The translations under genes were made by a program, and so were the position numbers. From positions 206,639 through 270,638 of the forward strand of contig VWZW01004081.1 of assembly GCA_013397115.1 (NCBI GenBank): DNA of 64,000 bases, written 5' to 3'. Under the pieces are notes generated by a model, which was not told where the DNA came from, made no database searches, and saw only the letters and a list, made by a program, of their open reading frames with translations. Shown here piece after piece: positions 52,801 to 64,000 of the stretch. The DNA is from Edolisoma coerulescens (taxonomy: Eukaryota; Chordata; Aves; Passeriformes; Campephagidae). Positions within the stretch are counted from its first letter, which is position 1. Each line of letters begins with the position of its first letter.

Positions 52801-55800
52801 TTACAAAGAAGAATGTAGCCTCAGCATGAAGAGCGACACAACTTAATCTTTCAGTTCAAAAAAAAAAAAGTTAGACTTAGTGAACATTCTTTTTCTTCTA
52901 CCTGTAGAATTTCTGTTAAGCAACAGCAGTAGAACAATTTAAGATATTCATTGAAGAGAAACCTCAGCCTAGCCCTCATTAGAGATATTAAGTGGCCTTT
53001 TAGCCTTGTTAATGGTGAGGGTGGTCTGAACTGCTTCAGAAATTATTGGTTGTAATCTCCTGCAGTCGTGATTGTAGTGGAAATGTTCATGTAAAATAAA
53101 GAGAAAATACACATTGCACTCAGTCTGTGTAAAGTTATGGTTGTTTGGTATCATGTGCTTTAGTGGTTTAGAACATCAATTAGTATTGTGAACATCTGTA
53201 GGTATTCTGTATTTATGCATTTTTTTTATATTGATCACAGTTTGGAATCTAGTTGCAAACCATTTCTGTTACCAAATAGATACAGAGAGTCCAAAGAGAC
53301 ATGAATTTAAAAACTAACATGTATTGCATTTGGAAGACAAACTTGGCCCACTTACTAATATTTTCATTTGATGGAGGCTTTTCTGGTCATGAAACAATTA
53401 ATTGCATGCATTTGTTCTGATGTTATCTCAAGCTATCAATATAAAGAGAAATATTGTGTTACGCCTCTTTTTGCAGGTATGTGGGTAGTGTAAGACTGTA
53501 AGAGCAATGAGTTTTGAAACAACAGAGAAAATCTGCAGAGTTGTGTATATTCAGTGTCACTGAACATGAGAGCTTGCATTAAAAGTTGGGATTGTTTTCC
53601 TTATTTTACTGTTATGTGATTTATTATAAAACATATGGATACATAGGCGTGTATACATCTCCATTTTGGCAATGTATGTGTAGTAAGAACATTGAATGTA
53701 GTTTATTAAATTGCAATCTCTGAAGGAGCACAAAGTGGAATGGTAGGGATTATATAAATTTGGCCTTATCTTCACGCTGGCATAACTGGCAGAGTTGTTA
53801 GGAAGTTAAGACCCATTTGGTGTGGGGTTTGTTTCTAGAGTCCTGGACTGGCACTGAACAATGTTCGTGTGCACTGGAGTGCTTGACTAACAGCCCCAGA
53901 CCTCACACGTCATGTGTCTGCACAGTTTGAGTCAGAGTTCAAAATGGGAAGCACAACTTCTTGAAAATGCACTGTAATCAGCAAAATCAGCATTGTGAAG
54001 CTTAGTTAGCAACTATGCATGTTTTTCCTGTTGTTTTCATTATTCTGGCATACTGTGGGGGTTTTCTTCTATTTAAATGAATACATGAAACTATATGGAA
54101 TATGAATTATATTAATATATTTATAGATGAATATGAATATATATCATACATTATATCCGTATAATATATATTTGTATATTATATGAGTATATATATTTAA
54201 ACAAAGGCAGAATCATTTCAACCAGACAAATTCTGTCCGGTCCTGCTGCTTTAAAAGCAAACTATTTTGAATGGTATTATGAAGATAGGAAATTCTGGGA
54301 TTTGGACCTCATACTGTCAGTTAGCAAGAGGAAGCACATATCTTTGATGTCATCTGTCTTTACTAGAAGGCTTAGTGTGTGGTGTTTGATTTTCAGTGTC
54401 GGGAGGAATTTGCTCATGCAGAGTTTGGATAATTGGCTTTCAGTCCACATGTACCTTGGTTGTGTGTTCTTTGAGAGAGAAGGGAGAATAGAATTACCTT
54501 AACTCCAGAGATGTCACAGAGGTTTCTGGTGGGTGTTTTGAACTTAAGGTCAGAATAAAGAAATTATAGAGGAAATGTGGGTTATCTAAAAGATAAATTT
54601 TACCATATTCATGGGAATATTATAAAGGATATTCCAACAAGCAAAGTATTACGCTGTTGATGAAATAGCTTGAGAAGTTAAAGGTTGTCTTGCATGGTTC
54701 CTTATGTAGTAAGAAACCAGATTTTATAGGTGTTAATCAGAAGAACTATGCTGGTAGTTAAATTTTAAGGGATTTATTGTAACAGTTGCTCTCTGTTCAC
54801 CTGACTTAAAACTCTTTCTGCAGTAAGGTTGTTTGACAGTAAGAAGATACTCCTGCTGTCTCTTCCTTGTCTTCCATTCTTTTCTGGTGCTGTGATGCTG
54901 TACTACGCTGGTAGTTGTGCTAAGAAGCTCAGGGCAAGCTGTGCATCAGCTTGAATGATTATACTGTATTTGATACTGCTGAAATATATCTTCAAAATAT
55001 TACTAAAATAAGAATCTAGAGGATATTTGAAACAGTATTGCTGCCTGTTAGAAAAAGGCTTCTTGAAACCTCAAAGCATAGTTTGTGCTGTGTCATTTTA
55101 CTTGGAGAAAATACATTAGTTAATTTAGTGGCATAATTGGCATGGGAAGAAAGTTTTCAGGGCCCAAAAGAAAGAAGTTTGTGTTGGCCCAAGTGTATTT
55201 TAAAAACCAATTTATTTTAAAATGATACGATTTTGTTGGATTTCAGGTTCACAGACCAATGACACTAAAAGACAATTTCTTCTAGAACGGCTACTGGATG
55301 CAGTTAAACAGGTGAGAAATCCAACATGTGTTTCTGCAGTGGCTTGCTCAGAGTTGTCACTACTAGCAGGGACTGTCTTTGGTCTTTTTCCTTCTCTTTA
55401 ACCAAGAGAAGGAAAAAGAAGAAAAGGAAACCAAGAAGAAATTGTGGCTTTCATATAGTACTACTGAGTTTTTGTCTGCTAGCAAACAACTGCTATACAG
55501 TATTTGTTTAAAATTCTTGTTCTGGACAGGTTATATTTGTATAGATCTATTTTAAATATATGTAATACTTTAGAATATATATTAGGAATATATGTTCTTG
55601 TCATCCTGGTAACATTTTAGAGTAGCAGGTTCTTTTCTTTGCACTAGATTTTTAGTGAATGGTTAAAGTACATGTAAAGATGTGATTTATATATGTATGT
55701 CTGTGTCAACGTGAAGTTCAGCAAGTAGAATTTCATAGACTGGATTCAGTTTGGGAGAGCTTGGGAGGCAAAAGAGTGCCTCAGAAGTAAGCCAGTGAAA

Positions 55801-58800
55801 TGTTTTATAAAGAGTGATTCTTCTGTAATTGTAGCACTGAGCTGGGTAGGAGCAGTGTTTGGTTTTGTGGGTGCACATTTAAAACTCAAAGTTTCCACTC
55901 AGTTTTCAATTTATTGAAGGACCTGCAGGTCTGTTGCTCTGGCCAGCAAGGATATATTTGAACTGCATGAGTAGCCCATTAGTGTAACACGATGCTCTAG
56001 AGCACTTTTTTGGGTGCAGGCTGTATTTGCCAATGCTTTATTTTGTGCTGCTTCCTTTTTTGATATGACTTTGTTTTTTATATAGAAATAGCTCAGAAAA
56101 CGGAATTTATTTAGTCTAACAAAAAGTTCTTAAAATTTCTTAAAATCTGTTTATTGCAGTGTCAAATACGGTTTGGAGGAAGAAAAGAAATTGCTTCAGA
56201 CTCTGATAGCAGGTAAAATAGTCTAAGATTAACATGCTTAGATTTTGTATCCTAATGACATAAAATATATGGCACAAAACATTTGACAAGCTCAAAAAAT
56301 TACATTGCATGAAAGGTAGGTGATCTGAAGCTGAAATAACATGACTAACAGCCCCTCTAGCAGGTGAGGATGATTTTTCAAATTGATTGTCAGTTCTTCT
56401 GAATGTAATCTGTGCCTCAGCTTTCAATCATTATGATGAGACTGTGGGTATAATTAGATTATATATGCTTGCAAATAATGCAATTACTCCATAGAAGGAA
56501 TCTTTCACTGCTTATAAGATAATGGTTCACTTTCCATTCCCTATTCAGAGATCTGGAATAAAGTTGCTATATAGAAACATTGTTGATTGTTCTTTTCACA
56601 TGCGTTCATTAAAAATTCTCTTGCAGAGTGACCTGTTTGTGTGCACAGTTTGAAGCTGTGTTCCAGCATGGCCTGAGGAGGAGCCGGGGATTAGCACTGA
56701 CAGCAGCAGCAATCAAACAGGCAGCAGGTTTCTCCAGCAAAACTGAAACAGGTAAGTTGCTAATTGTAACTATCCTATTTTAATTAGTTCATATGTTCAG
56801 TCAAGTGATAGAATTTCTAGCAGTTTTAAGCATTGCACCAAACTGCAGATTGTTGGTAGGGTACTTTACACTTGGTGTGTTGTAGAAGTAGCAGTGAAAA
56901 TGACTGTTGCTTCTTAGTCTAGTTTAACTTGCTTTCCAAGTTTCTCTAGAAATGCTGCTGTTAGGAAATCTGCACTTCCTGCTGTTGCATCATGTATAGT
57001 GGCAAATTTATTTTGAATTCTGGCAGGGATAAACATTGTGTAATTGTGCTGTTAAGTTTTTAAAACAACTTTTTCATTCTTGACCTTGTCTTACTCAGTT
57101 CTTTAAATGCCATATTTTATATAGGTCAGATATGTTTAACTTCTAATTACTGATGTAATTTTAGAAATAAAGTTATATTTCTTGTATTGCTTAAGTTGGT
57201 TTTTATTACTTTCTCCACATTTTAAAGAAAAGATTCCTTTATTTTTCTCTTCATGTTTCTCTTTTTTTTAATCAGAGCTCTATGAAGATACTGATCAGTT
57301 TTTATCAATATTTGGGAACTGCTCAAGGAAAGTGTTTTAGTGGAAAGAGATATTGTTGCCTTTTAAATGCAACACTTCTGTTTTCTAAAGTAACATGAGT
57401 GTGTCGTTTGCATGTCTGCAAATTATGGAGCTACCTGTTCCTTTGGACCTACCTTCTAGCATTTCACATCAGCAGTAACATGGAGTTCTAAAGAAATCTT
57501 TTCCTTTCCATAATACATTTCCAGTTGAACATATGAACCTGTGGATAAAATATTAGCTTAAATGTTCTTTTAAATGTGAATTCTATGTAAGAGTGTCAGA
57601 TTGAATCCTTTAATTTGTGTGGCTTTTTCAGTGAAGTGAAAAGTTCTAAGCACTTAAATAGCCCGAGTTCTGTAGGAATAAATAACCTATTTAACTGGTG
57701 GGTTGCACGAAGAGGGTAAATGATTCACCTTGGTTCAAAGTTATATTGTTACCTGTTTGGTTTATAAATTTACATGTAAATGCATTCAGGTATGAGCTTA
57801 GCGGTTTTCTTAGTGGGGTGGTGGTCATTATTATTACTATTATTATTACAATATTTCAGAGCCAGTGTTCTGGTATTATGTGAAAGAAGTCCTGAACAAA
57901 CACGAGCTGCAGCGCTTCTACTCTCTGAAGGCCATCACTACAGACATTGGCAGAGGCCGGGCTTGGCTGCGCTGTGCATTGAATGAACATTCCCTGGAAA
58001 GATATGTTCATATGCTGCTTGCAGATAAGAATCGCCTCAGGTACTGTGTCTGATACCTTTGCAATGCAGGAAATGTATTGACAAATGAAGCACTGTCTGA
58101 AACCCCAGGGAATCAACCAAAAGGTGCAGCTGGAGTAGTCCCCTGTATTAATTGCTATGCTCGTCAAGTCACTTAACATCATTTTTAAAAATTTTTGTCA
58201 GCCATTAAGATAGTGGCTTCTGCCTATATCAACATGTGACCTCTTGCCTAAATCCCTTACCTGTTCTTTCAACAGTTTTCCTCACCGCAGCCTTGACACC
58301 GTGCTTTAAGGTGCCTCTCTCATTCCACTAAAATAGTACACAGTTGCAGCCTTGCCTGATCAATCCATCAGTGGTAATTGCCTGTTGCCTTTTGGAGATG
58401 CTCATCCCGTAATTGCAAAGCTCCAGCAGTGCAGCAGTGGGGAGCTGCTGCTGCAGATCACTGCGAAGTGGTTTGGCAGCAGTTAGTGAACCTTTTGTTA
58501 CAGTTACTGAGAATAACTTCCTACACGTTGTGAAATCCTAAAGTACTTTGGAAGTGCAAAATACACTTAAGTTCATAAACGTGAGCCTGGCCTTTTTCTC
58601 ATACGTCTTCAACTCCTTTTCTTTATGAAAATTTGAGGTGTTTTCCTTTTTTTATCAATAACTGTTGAGCTTGCTCAAACCACTTGGTCAAGTCCAGTGC
58701 ATTCAGCAGAAAGGCGTTTTTTCCATTTGCATTGATTAATGGATCTACTGGATAAGATTATTGCCAGAACTGAGTTCATTAGTACCTCCTTTTCATTTCT

Positions 58801-61800
58801 AGTCTGTTCCAGTCATCTGTAGCTTTCTTGCAAAACAGATTTTGATGAAATCAAATAAAGACAAATGGAACAATAAAGAAGAAGGTCTGAAAACCATTGT
58901 GAGGAAATTAGTGGCTTGGATTGTTATGTCACTAATTACTCTCATGCTTGTGGCAATCCTTGCACAGTATCAGGATTACCAGCACTCTGCATTATAATGC
59001 TATTTCTAAAAAGGTTTATTCCAGAATATTTAAGACTTAAAAGTTACCCAAATTCAAATGGGATTTACAGAATCAGTTTACATCCCGAATTATATGTTTT
59101 GGAAACTTCTAAATGAATCTGTCAGAGTTGTTTAATATATAGATTGAGGGTTTTCTTGCTATCTGTTTTGTTGTTTAATTAACTGAATGCTAATAGTAAA
59201 AACACAGCATTCTGCTATTAGAAAGAGCCAGGCTTAGAGCAACTAAATTTATGTGTTGACAGTGAAAAAAGTGGGGGTTTTTTTACATGTGAATTCAGTT
59301 TACTATACCCTAACTATTTATGGTAATTGGTGTGGGTTTGGATATTGAAACAGGTCACAGAATAATAGAATATTAGGATTTGGGTTAGAAGGGACCCTTA
59401 AAGATTGTGTAGTCCAACCCTCCTGCCATGGGCAGGGACCCCTTCCACCAGAGCAGGTTGCTCAAGATAAAGGGAACCTTTTTGTGTGTGTTCATGCGTT
59501 CTAAGCTTATATAAAATATCTATAGAAATAGGTATAGAGAGATGCTGTGCCTGCTGATGCAGTGTGAACCCCCAGGCCCTGAGTGGTTTTTTTCCCCCTA
59601 AAAAAGTGCAGAGCTGAAACTAAAGAAAAAAATACTCTTTAGCATGTCTTCTATAGAACTGGCTGAACAGTTATCAATTTCAGAACTGCAGGGAAATTAC
59701 TGTGACATAAAATTTAATCCTTTGGGGTACTCCTACTTATTCTTCAGAGTTTTCTTGTCTTTGAGAAGTGAAATATATGTTACTATAGGACTGCATATTC
59801 TTTTTTTCCCCCTTAAATTGTAGTGTCTTCTATGAAGACTGGTCTTTTATGATGGATGAAGAACGCTCTAGTATGATCCCTACGATGGCAGCTGGTAAGA
59901 CTTTCTCTTCAGTATTGCTGCTCTTGGAAAACTACTGCATTTTGGGATGTTACATCTGTTTCTGGTTCTGAGGAACTTCTCTAATACACTCTGTTTATGT
60001 GGAGAATGTGTGTCAGAGGCACAGCCAGGGTGAATAGTCAAGGTATTATGCCAGTTTATGCCATGAATTGATGGATTGTTAAAATCCTGGATCTGGCCTT
60101 CCTACAATTCAAAAATCTTCCACACCAATTTTTTAACTCTTCAGCAGTCAAGGCTAACTTAAAACCAGTGCAACTTAGAGAAAACAAAATGGGTTATTCC
60201 TGACTAGAAAAGAATAATGATGGAATTTTATAGTAAGATCCAAATTACAGGTAAATACAGGTAAGGAGAGTAAGAGTAAGGAATGATAACAAATAATTTA
60301 CTTTCCTAGAGTTCAGCCACAGAAGTGATGCATTATTTTATACCCATTTTCTCAGATACATGGTCACATGCTTCATTCTGCAAGACAAGGTTTATGGGCA
60401 TTTTTGCCAGTAGAATATAGGAACCAACAAATACTAAAATTGCAGTGAAATGGGTTTAAGTAAAAGATTATAAATAAATGAGTTCACAGTACTTTTTGAT
60501 TATTTAATGTGCAGTCATCAAGATGAATTCAGAACTGATTGCATCAGCTTGAATATAATGTAGAAAGGAATGAATGGTGCATGAAAGAATAAGAATTCAT
60601 GCATCGGGAACTGTGGGAAATTTTTGGGAAAAATGTTTTACATGTCACAGCGTTGTTAATCCTTAGGTTCTATGTTCATAACTTCCATGTGAAGTAATAT
60701 GGTGCATTTTTGGTCTCTTTCCCCTTTCTTTTATCTGAAGGTCTGAACTCCATTCTTTTTGCTATCAACATTGATAATAAGGATTTAAACGGACCAAGCA
60801 AATGCACACCCACTGTGTCAGATTTGTTAAAGGAATCCACACAAAACGTAACTTCCTTATTTAAAGAGTCCACTCAGGGTGTCAGCAGCCTCCTCCGGGA
60901 GATCACTGCCTCGTCTGCGGTCTCGATTCTCATAAAAGCTGACCAGGACTCTGACCCACTGCCTGTTCTGCCAAGGAATGTAAATGCTGGTAAGCTTTTA
61001 TGCAATATTAGTGCTGTTCAGAAACTTAGAAAATATTCAAGTGTGTTTAAATAACTTTTTAATTTACTTTTAATGCACTATTATAGAGCAGAAGTCTTAG
61101 AAATAAGTGCACTACACATACAAACCAGTTGAATGTGTAATTAAAAAGCGTGAAATTGGAAATATTGGGTGTGAATACTGGATGGTGACTGTGTATTTCA
61201 GCATTCTTGTATCACAGTGAGAGGGAGGCTAAACTGTTTAATTGGTAGTGCTTTGCTTGTGACCTGAATTTCAATTTCTTAATCATAAAATTAGACTTTG
61301 GAGTTTGTGATGTAATGATTTTTCATTTTTAATATGTTTTCTTTTGGCACCTTGCCAGTCAGATGTACACTGATGTACCTCTGTTGTTATAAATCAGATA
61401 CAAATCTTAGCTTGTAATCTTCAAGTAGTGACTGTGTTTGCAGTCTGAATTCCTATGCAAAGCAGATAATTGCCAAAATGAAAATTTACGAGGTCTTAGT
61501 GTTACAACCAGCTTGTATGATGTTAGTTACTAAGAAAGACCCAAAGTCTCCATCTCATCTGATTTTATATCAGTCAAGCAAAATATGATTTTCATTATAT
61601 ATTTTCAGTTCCAAAATTAACAAAGGAATATTTTATTATCTTTGTTTCCAGAAGCTTAGCTAAAAGTTTGTTTTGCTTTGTAAAAGTATGAAGCTGCAGG
61701 AAGATTTATGTGCTTTTCAGTTAAGAAACAAGGTTTGAATTGAGGCATTAAATTGTTTTGGTTATGAGAAAAAGGCACATGTGAAAGGCACATGGTAGGA

Positions 61801-63341
61801 ATAGAAGTTGAGATAAAATCTGTTTTTTATTGGCATTTAAAATTGACTTTGTCTTAAAACATGGCTTTTAGAACAAACTTGTGGTAGAGCTTTTGTAGTA
61901 TAGCACTTAAATGAGATTAAAATTGTTGGTGATACTTGACTTGGGATAACTTTGTTAGCATAGAATAGGCTTGCAAGATGAAATAAGACAGTAATCGACC
62001 ATATGGTGCATATGACTCCACAACGTGACGTACCTGATGTGTACAGTACATGTGTATACAGAACATGAAAGGTACAGCTTCCAATAAAGTGTCACTTTAA
62101 AAAAATTGTGTTTGTTCAAATGCAATTATATGTGGAATGTTAGAGCAAGTCAGATGTTCTCATTAAAGTCTGCGTTCTTTGTTGGAATTCTTTTTGCAAC
62201 CAGAATGGGTTTTAACATCCTCTTAAAAGTATGTTAGTGTGTTTTGTGGGTATATAACAGCTGGACTTGAATTAAACAAAACAATTTAGTCCCAGTATGA
62301 GGTGTCTTGGTGAGTAAATTTGTGATATTTCTTAGAGTGCTTCAACTTTGCATTTTGCTTCACGTGCACATCAGATTCAGTGAGAATAGGTAATAGTTTA
62401 AAAATGAGTGCTGTCACTGAATACATCTGGTGTAATCAGAGAAATTTCAGTGTATTTCTAGACCAAGAGCTAATTAGCTGGAAACTGACTGTTCAATTTT
62501 TAGAGTACAGACAAAACTGTTTGATTGCAGGTTGTGGATTTTGTTCCTATTGTGAGTTTGTTCTTTCTAGTTTTTCCTCTGAAAGTGCTTCATGTTTTCG
62601 CTGCTGTACAGACCTGCTCTGCATTATACAGCACGTGTAGTCCATGGGAGAAAGTGACAGGAAGGCTAACTCTTTATTTTAAATTTTATATCATGAGTTT
62701 ATGGAGCTCTTTTTCCAGTTTCAATTGAATCATGTTATGAATGCATCTCCAAAATATCTTCTAAAAACTGAATTATGTAAGGGATATAAAATAAAGCTGG
62801 TAATAAGAGATTTAAAAGCTCATGTGTATGGAAAGATAATGAATGCCATGTAGATCTAAGTGGTTTTTTCTTGACTAGAGTAATTTAGTACGTGAGCTCT
62901 TTTAACAAAAAAAAAGGTTTCTTTTATTATTTCTCTTTTCTAAACTGTGTAAAACTTTGTATTGCTACTAGATTTGAAATACAAAAAAGATAGAAAAAAG
63001 AAGAAGAGAGTGACTAATATTATCTCATTTGATGAAGAGGAAGATGAGCAAAACTTGGGGGATGGCACAAAGACTCTGATTACAGGAGAAAGTTCAGAGG
63101 AGAGTGTAGACAGATCTTCAGTTCTTGCATTATCCTCATCTGAAAGCACTCTTGGAAAAAATCTGAATGGGAGTGAAAGTAACCACTCGTGGAAGAGCAA
63201 TTCAGTATTCATGAATGGAGAGTATGAATACCAGAAACTGGATGTAAAGAGCATTGATGATGAAGATGCAGATGAGGATGATCTGTATGGAAAACCGATA
63301 GGAAATAAAGGCACAGAAGGTGAAACTGAAGCTTCTGAAAA
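49729..63341 (+). CDS. SNX29: Sorting nexin 29, N-terminal part, coding exons 1-8 (continues right)
   Basis: SNX29 (formerly RUNDC2A) is a RUN and PX domain protein of membrane trafficking. Visible coding exons: 49729-49735, 55247-55311, 56160-56212, 56627-56751, 57860-58040, 59824-59894, 60741-60989, 62972-63341. All introns are GT-AG and phases agree, giving 373 codons plus 2 nt. The start is MSG with only 7 coding bases in exon 1. Matches to human include RQFLLERLLDAVKQ, AAAIKQAAGF, FWYYVKEVLNKHELQRFYSL, GRGRAWLRCALNEHSLERY and KESTQNVTSL. The RUN domain spans about residues 36-180. Exon 8 has a basic KKDRKKKKR stretch and an acidic, Ser-rich region ending near KLDVKSIDDEDADEDD. Known from human, not in this window: a coiled coil and the C-terminal PX domain. 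Confidence 0.95.
54095..54205. repeat. AT-rich simple repeat
   Basis: About 110 bases consist almost only of A and T with irregular TATA/ATAT units. It lies in SNX29 intron 1 and is microsatellite-like, likely length-variable. Confidence 0.75.
57829..57851 (+). repeat. Short (ATT)n microsatellite
   Basis: Interrupted ATT units sit just upstream of the SNX29 exon 5 acceptor (AATATTTCAG), occupying where the pyrimidine tract would normally be. Confidence 0.6.
59356..59463 (-). mobile_element. CR1 LINE 3' end, antisense
   Basis: CACAGAATAATAGAATATTA, then GGGTTAGAAGGGACCCTTAA, and GCCATGGGCAGGGACCCCTT followed by CCACCAGAGCAGGTTGCTCA match the reverse complement of the CR1 3' end closely. It is the clearest CR1 copy in the window and lies in SNX29 intron 5. 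Confidence 0.9.
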
Positions 63342-64000
63342 GTAAGTGTTGGTGCAGGAGATAGTGGTAAACTTTCCATGCTTCCCCTCCACCCCTCCCT
63401 TTCCTTCATGGCTACTGGCAAATCGATGTGTTGGACTGAACTATAGATTTTCTCTCTTTTTTTTTTTTCTATTCCTCCTCCCCCACCTTTTTTCTCCTCC
63501 TTTTTTTTCCATTTTTTTTCCCTTTTACTGTTTAAACAATATGGGCCACTGCAGTGATGGTATTTTGCTTCTAAGTTTCACTGAAATCCCAAATTTTGAG
63601 ATTTCAGACTTCTTGTTCTCCTTGAAGTTCTCAGTTGTTAAAATTGTTGCATGATATAGCCAGGCTATAATTCTGGCCTGCTTGATGTTTCCTTATTCTT
63701 AGTATGATAACAATTCTATTTTGGCTTCACAGTAACAATGTGTATTTTAAACAGAGTGAACTTGTTACATCAGAGTAGATAGTTAAACAAGGCAGGACAA
63801 AACTGAGAGAGAAAGAATAATTTTAGATACTAATATGCTTTCTTTATTTCTGACACAGAAATTCGTTTAGAGAAAAAGGCAAGCACTGCTTGTCTCATCT
63901 GCTTTGGAATGTCTGATCTTTAATGAATTAATGTATGGCTGACCAAGAAATTGGCAGGCAGATTGAGATAAAGATTTTTCTTGCACTGGTGTCTCTGAAA
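63342..64000 (+). other. SNX29: SNX29 intron 8, start, runs off the window
   Basis: Intronic sequence after the exon 8 donor GTAAGT. No further SNX29 exon is recognisable before the right edge. Confidence 0.7.
63447..63530 (+). repeat. Polypyrimidine tract
   Basis: About 80 bases of nearly pure T and C follow SNX29 exon 8 by some 100 bases, within intron 8. It is simple sequence. Confidence 0.7.

Noticed and set aside
1..64000. Prokaryotic defence systems, CRISPR arrays, phage or plasmid genes
   Set aside because: The window is intron-bearing vertebrate DNA with conserved synteny; no operons or direct-repeat arrays are present.

Overview
This is vertebrate nuclear DNA, almost certainly from a bird. 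The genes are split by GT-AG introns, start in CpG islands, and are surrounded by decayed CR1 retrotransposon pieces of the avian type. Gene order and orientation match human 16p13.13: RSL1D1 (-), GSPT1 (-), TNFRSF17 (+), SNX29 (+). I read all exon borders by eye from splice signals, reading-frame phase and remembered human proteins. No alignment or transcript data were used.

Layout. 1-1577: a GC-rich left edge, probably the CpG promoter of a gene outside the window (ZC3H7A is expected there by synteny), then a small unrecognised reading frame. 1578-6500: RSL1D1, nine coding exons on the minus strand, 446 aa, complete. 6501-13584: intergenic, with an antisense CR1 LINE and several unexplained exon-like blocks on the plus strand. 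13585-34474: GSPT1 (translation termination factor eRF3a), fifteen coding exons on the minus strand, complete except for an 80-N gap in exon 1. 34475-46811: the GSPT1 CpG promoter with ZNF143-like motifs, then about 12 kb of intergenic DNA with CR1 fragments. 46812-48277: TNFRSF17 (BCMA), three coding exons on the plus strand, 167 aa, complete. 49729 to the right edge: SNX29, the first eight coding exons, including the whole RUN domain; the gene continues past the window.

The four genes do not form a pathway. RSL1D1 acts in nucleolar ribosome biogenesis, GSPT1 in translation termination, TNFRSF17 in plasma-cell survival signalling and SNX29 in membrane trafficking. They are conserved neighbours. 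RSL1D1 and GSPT1 share an orientation, and GSPT1 and TNFRSF17 are head to head about 12 kb apart.

I found no prokaryote-type system, CRISPR array, intact mobile element or clear RNA gene. The leads most worth checking are the plus-strand exon-like blocks at about 9.9-12.0 kb and the frame error implied by the GSPT1 gap length. Most long open frames in the CpG islands are shadows caused by base composition.
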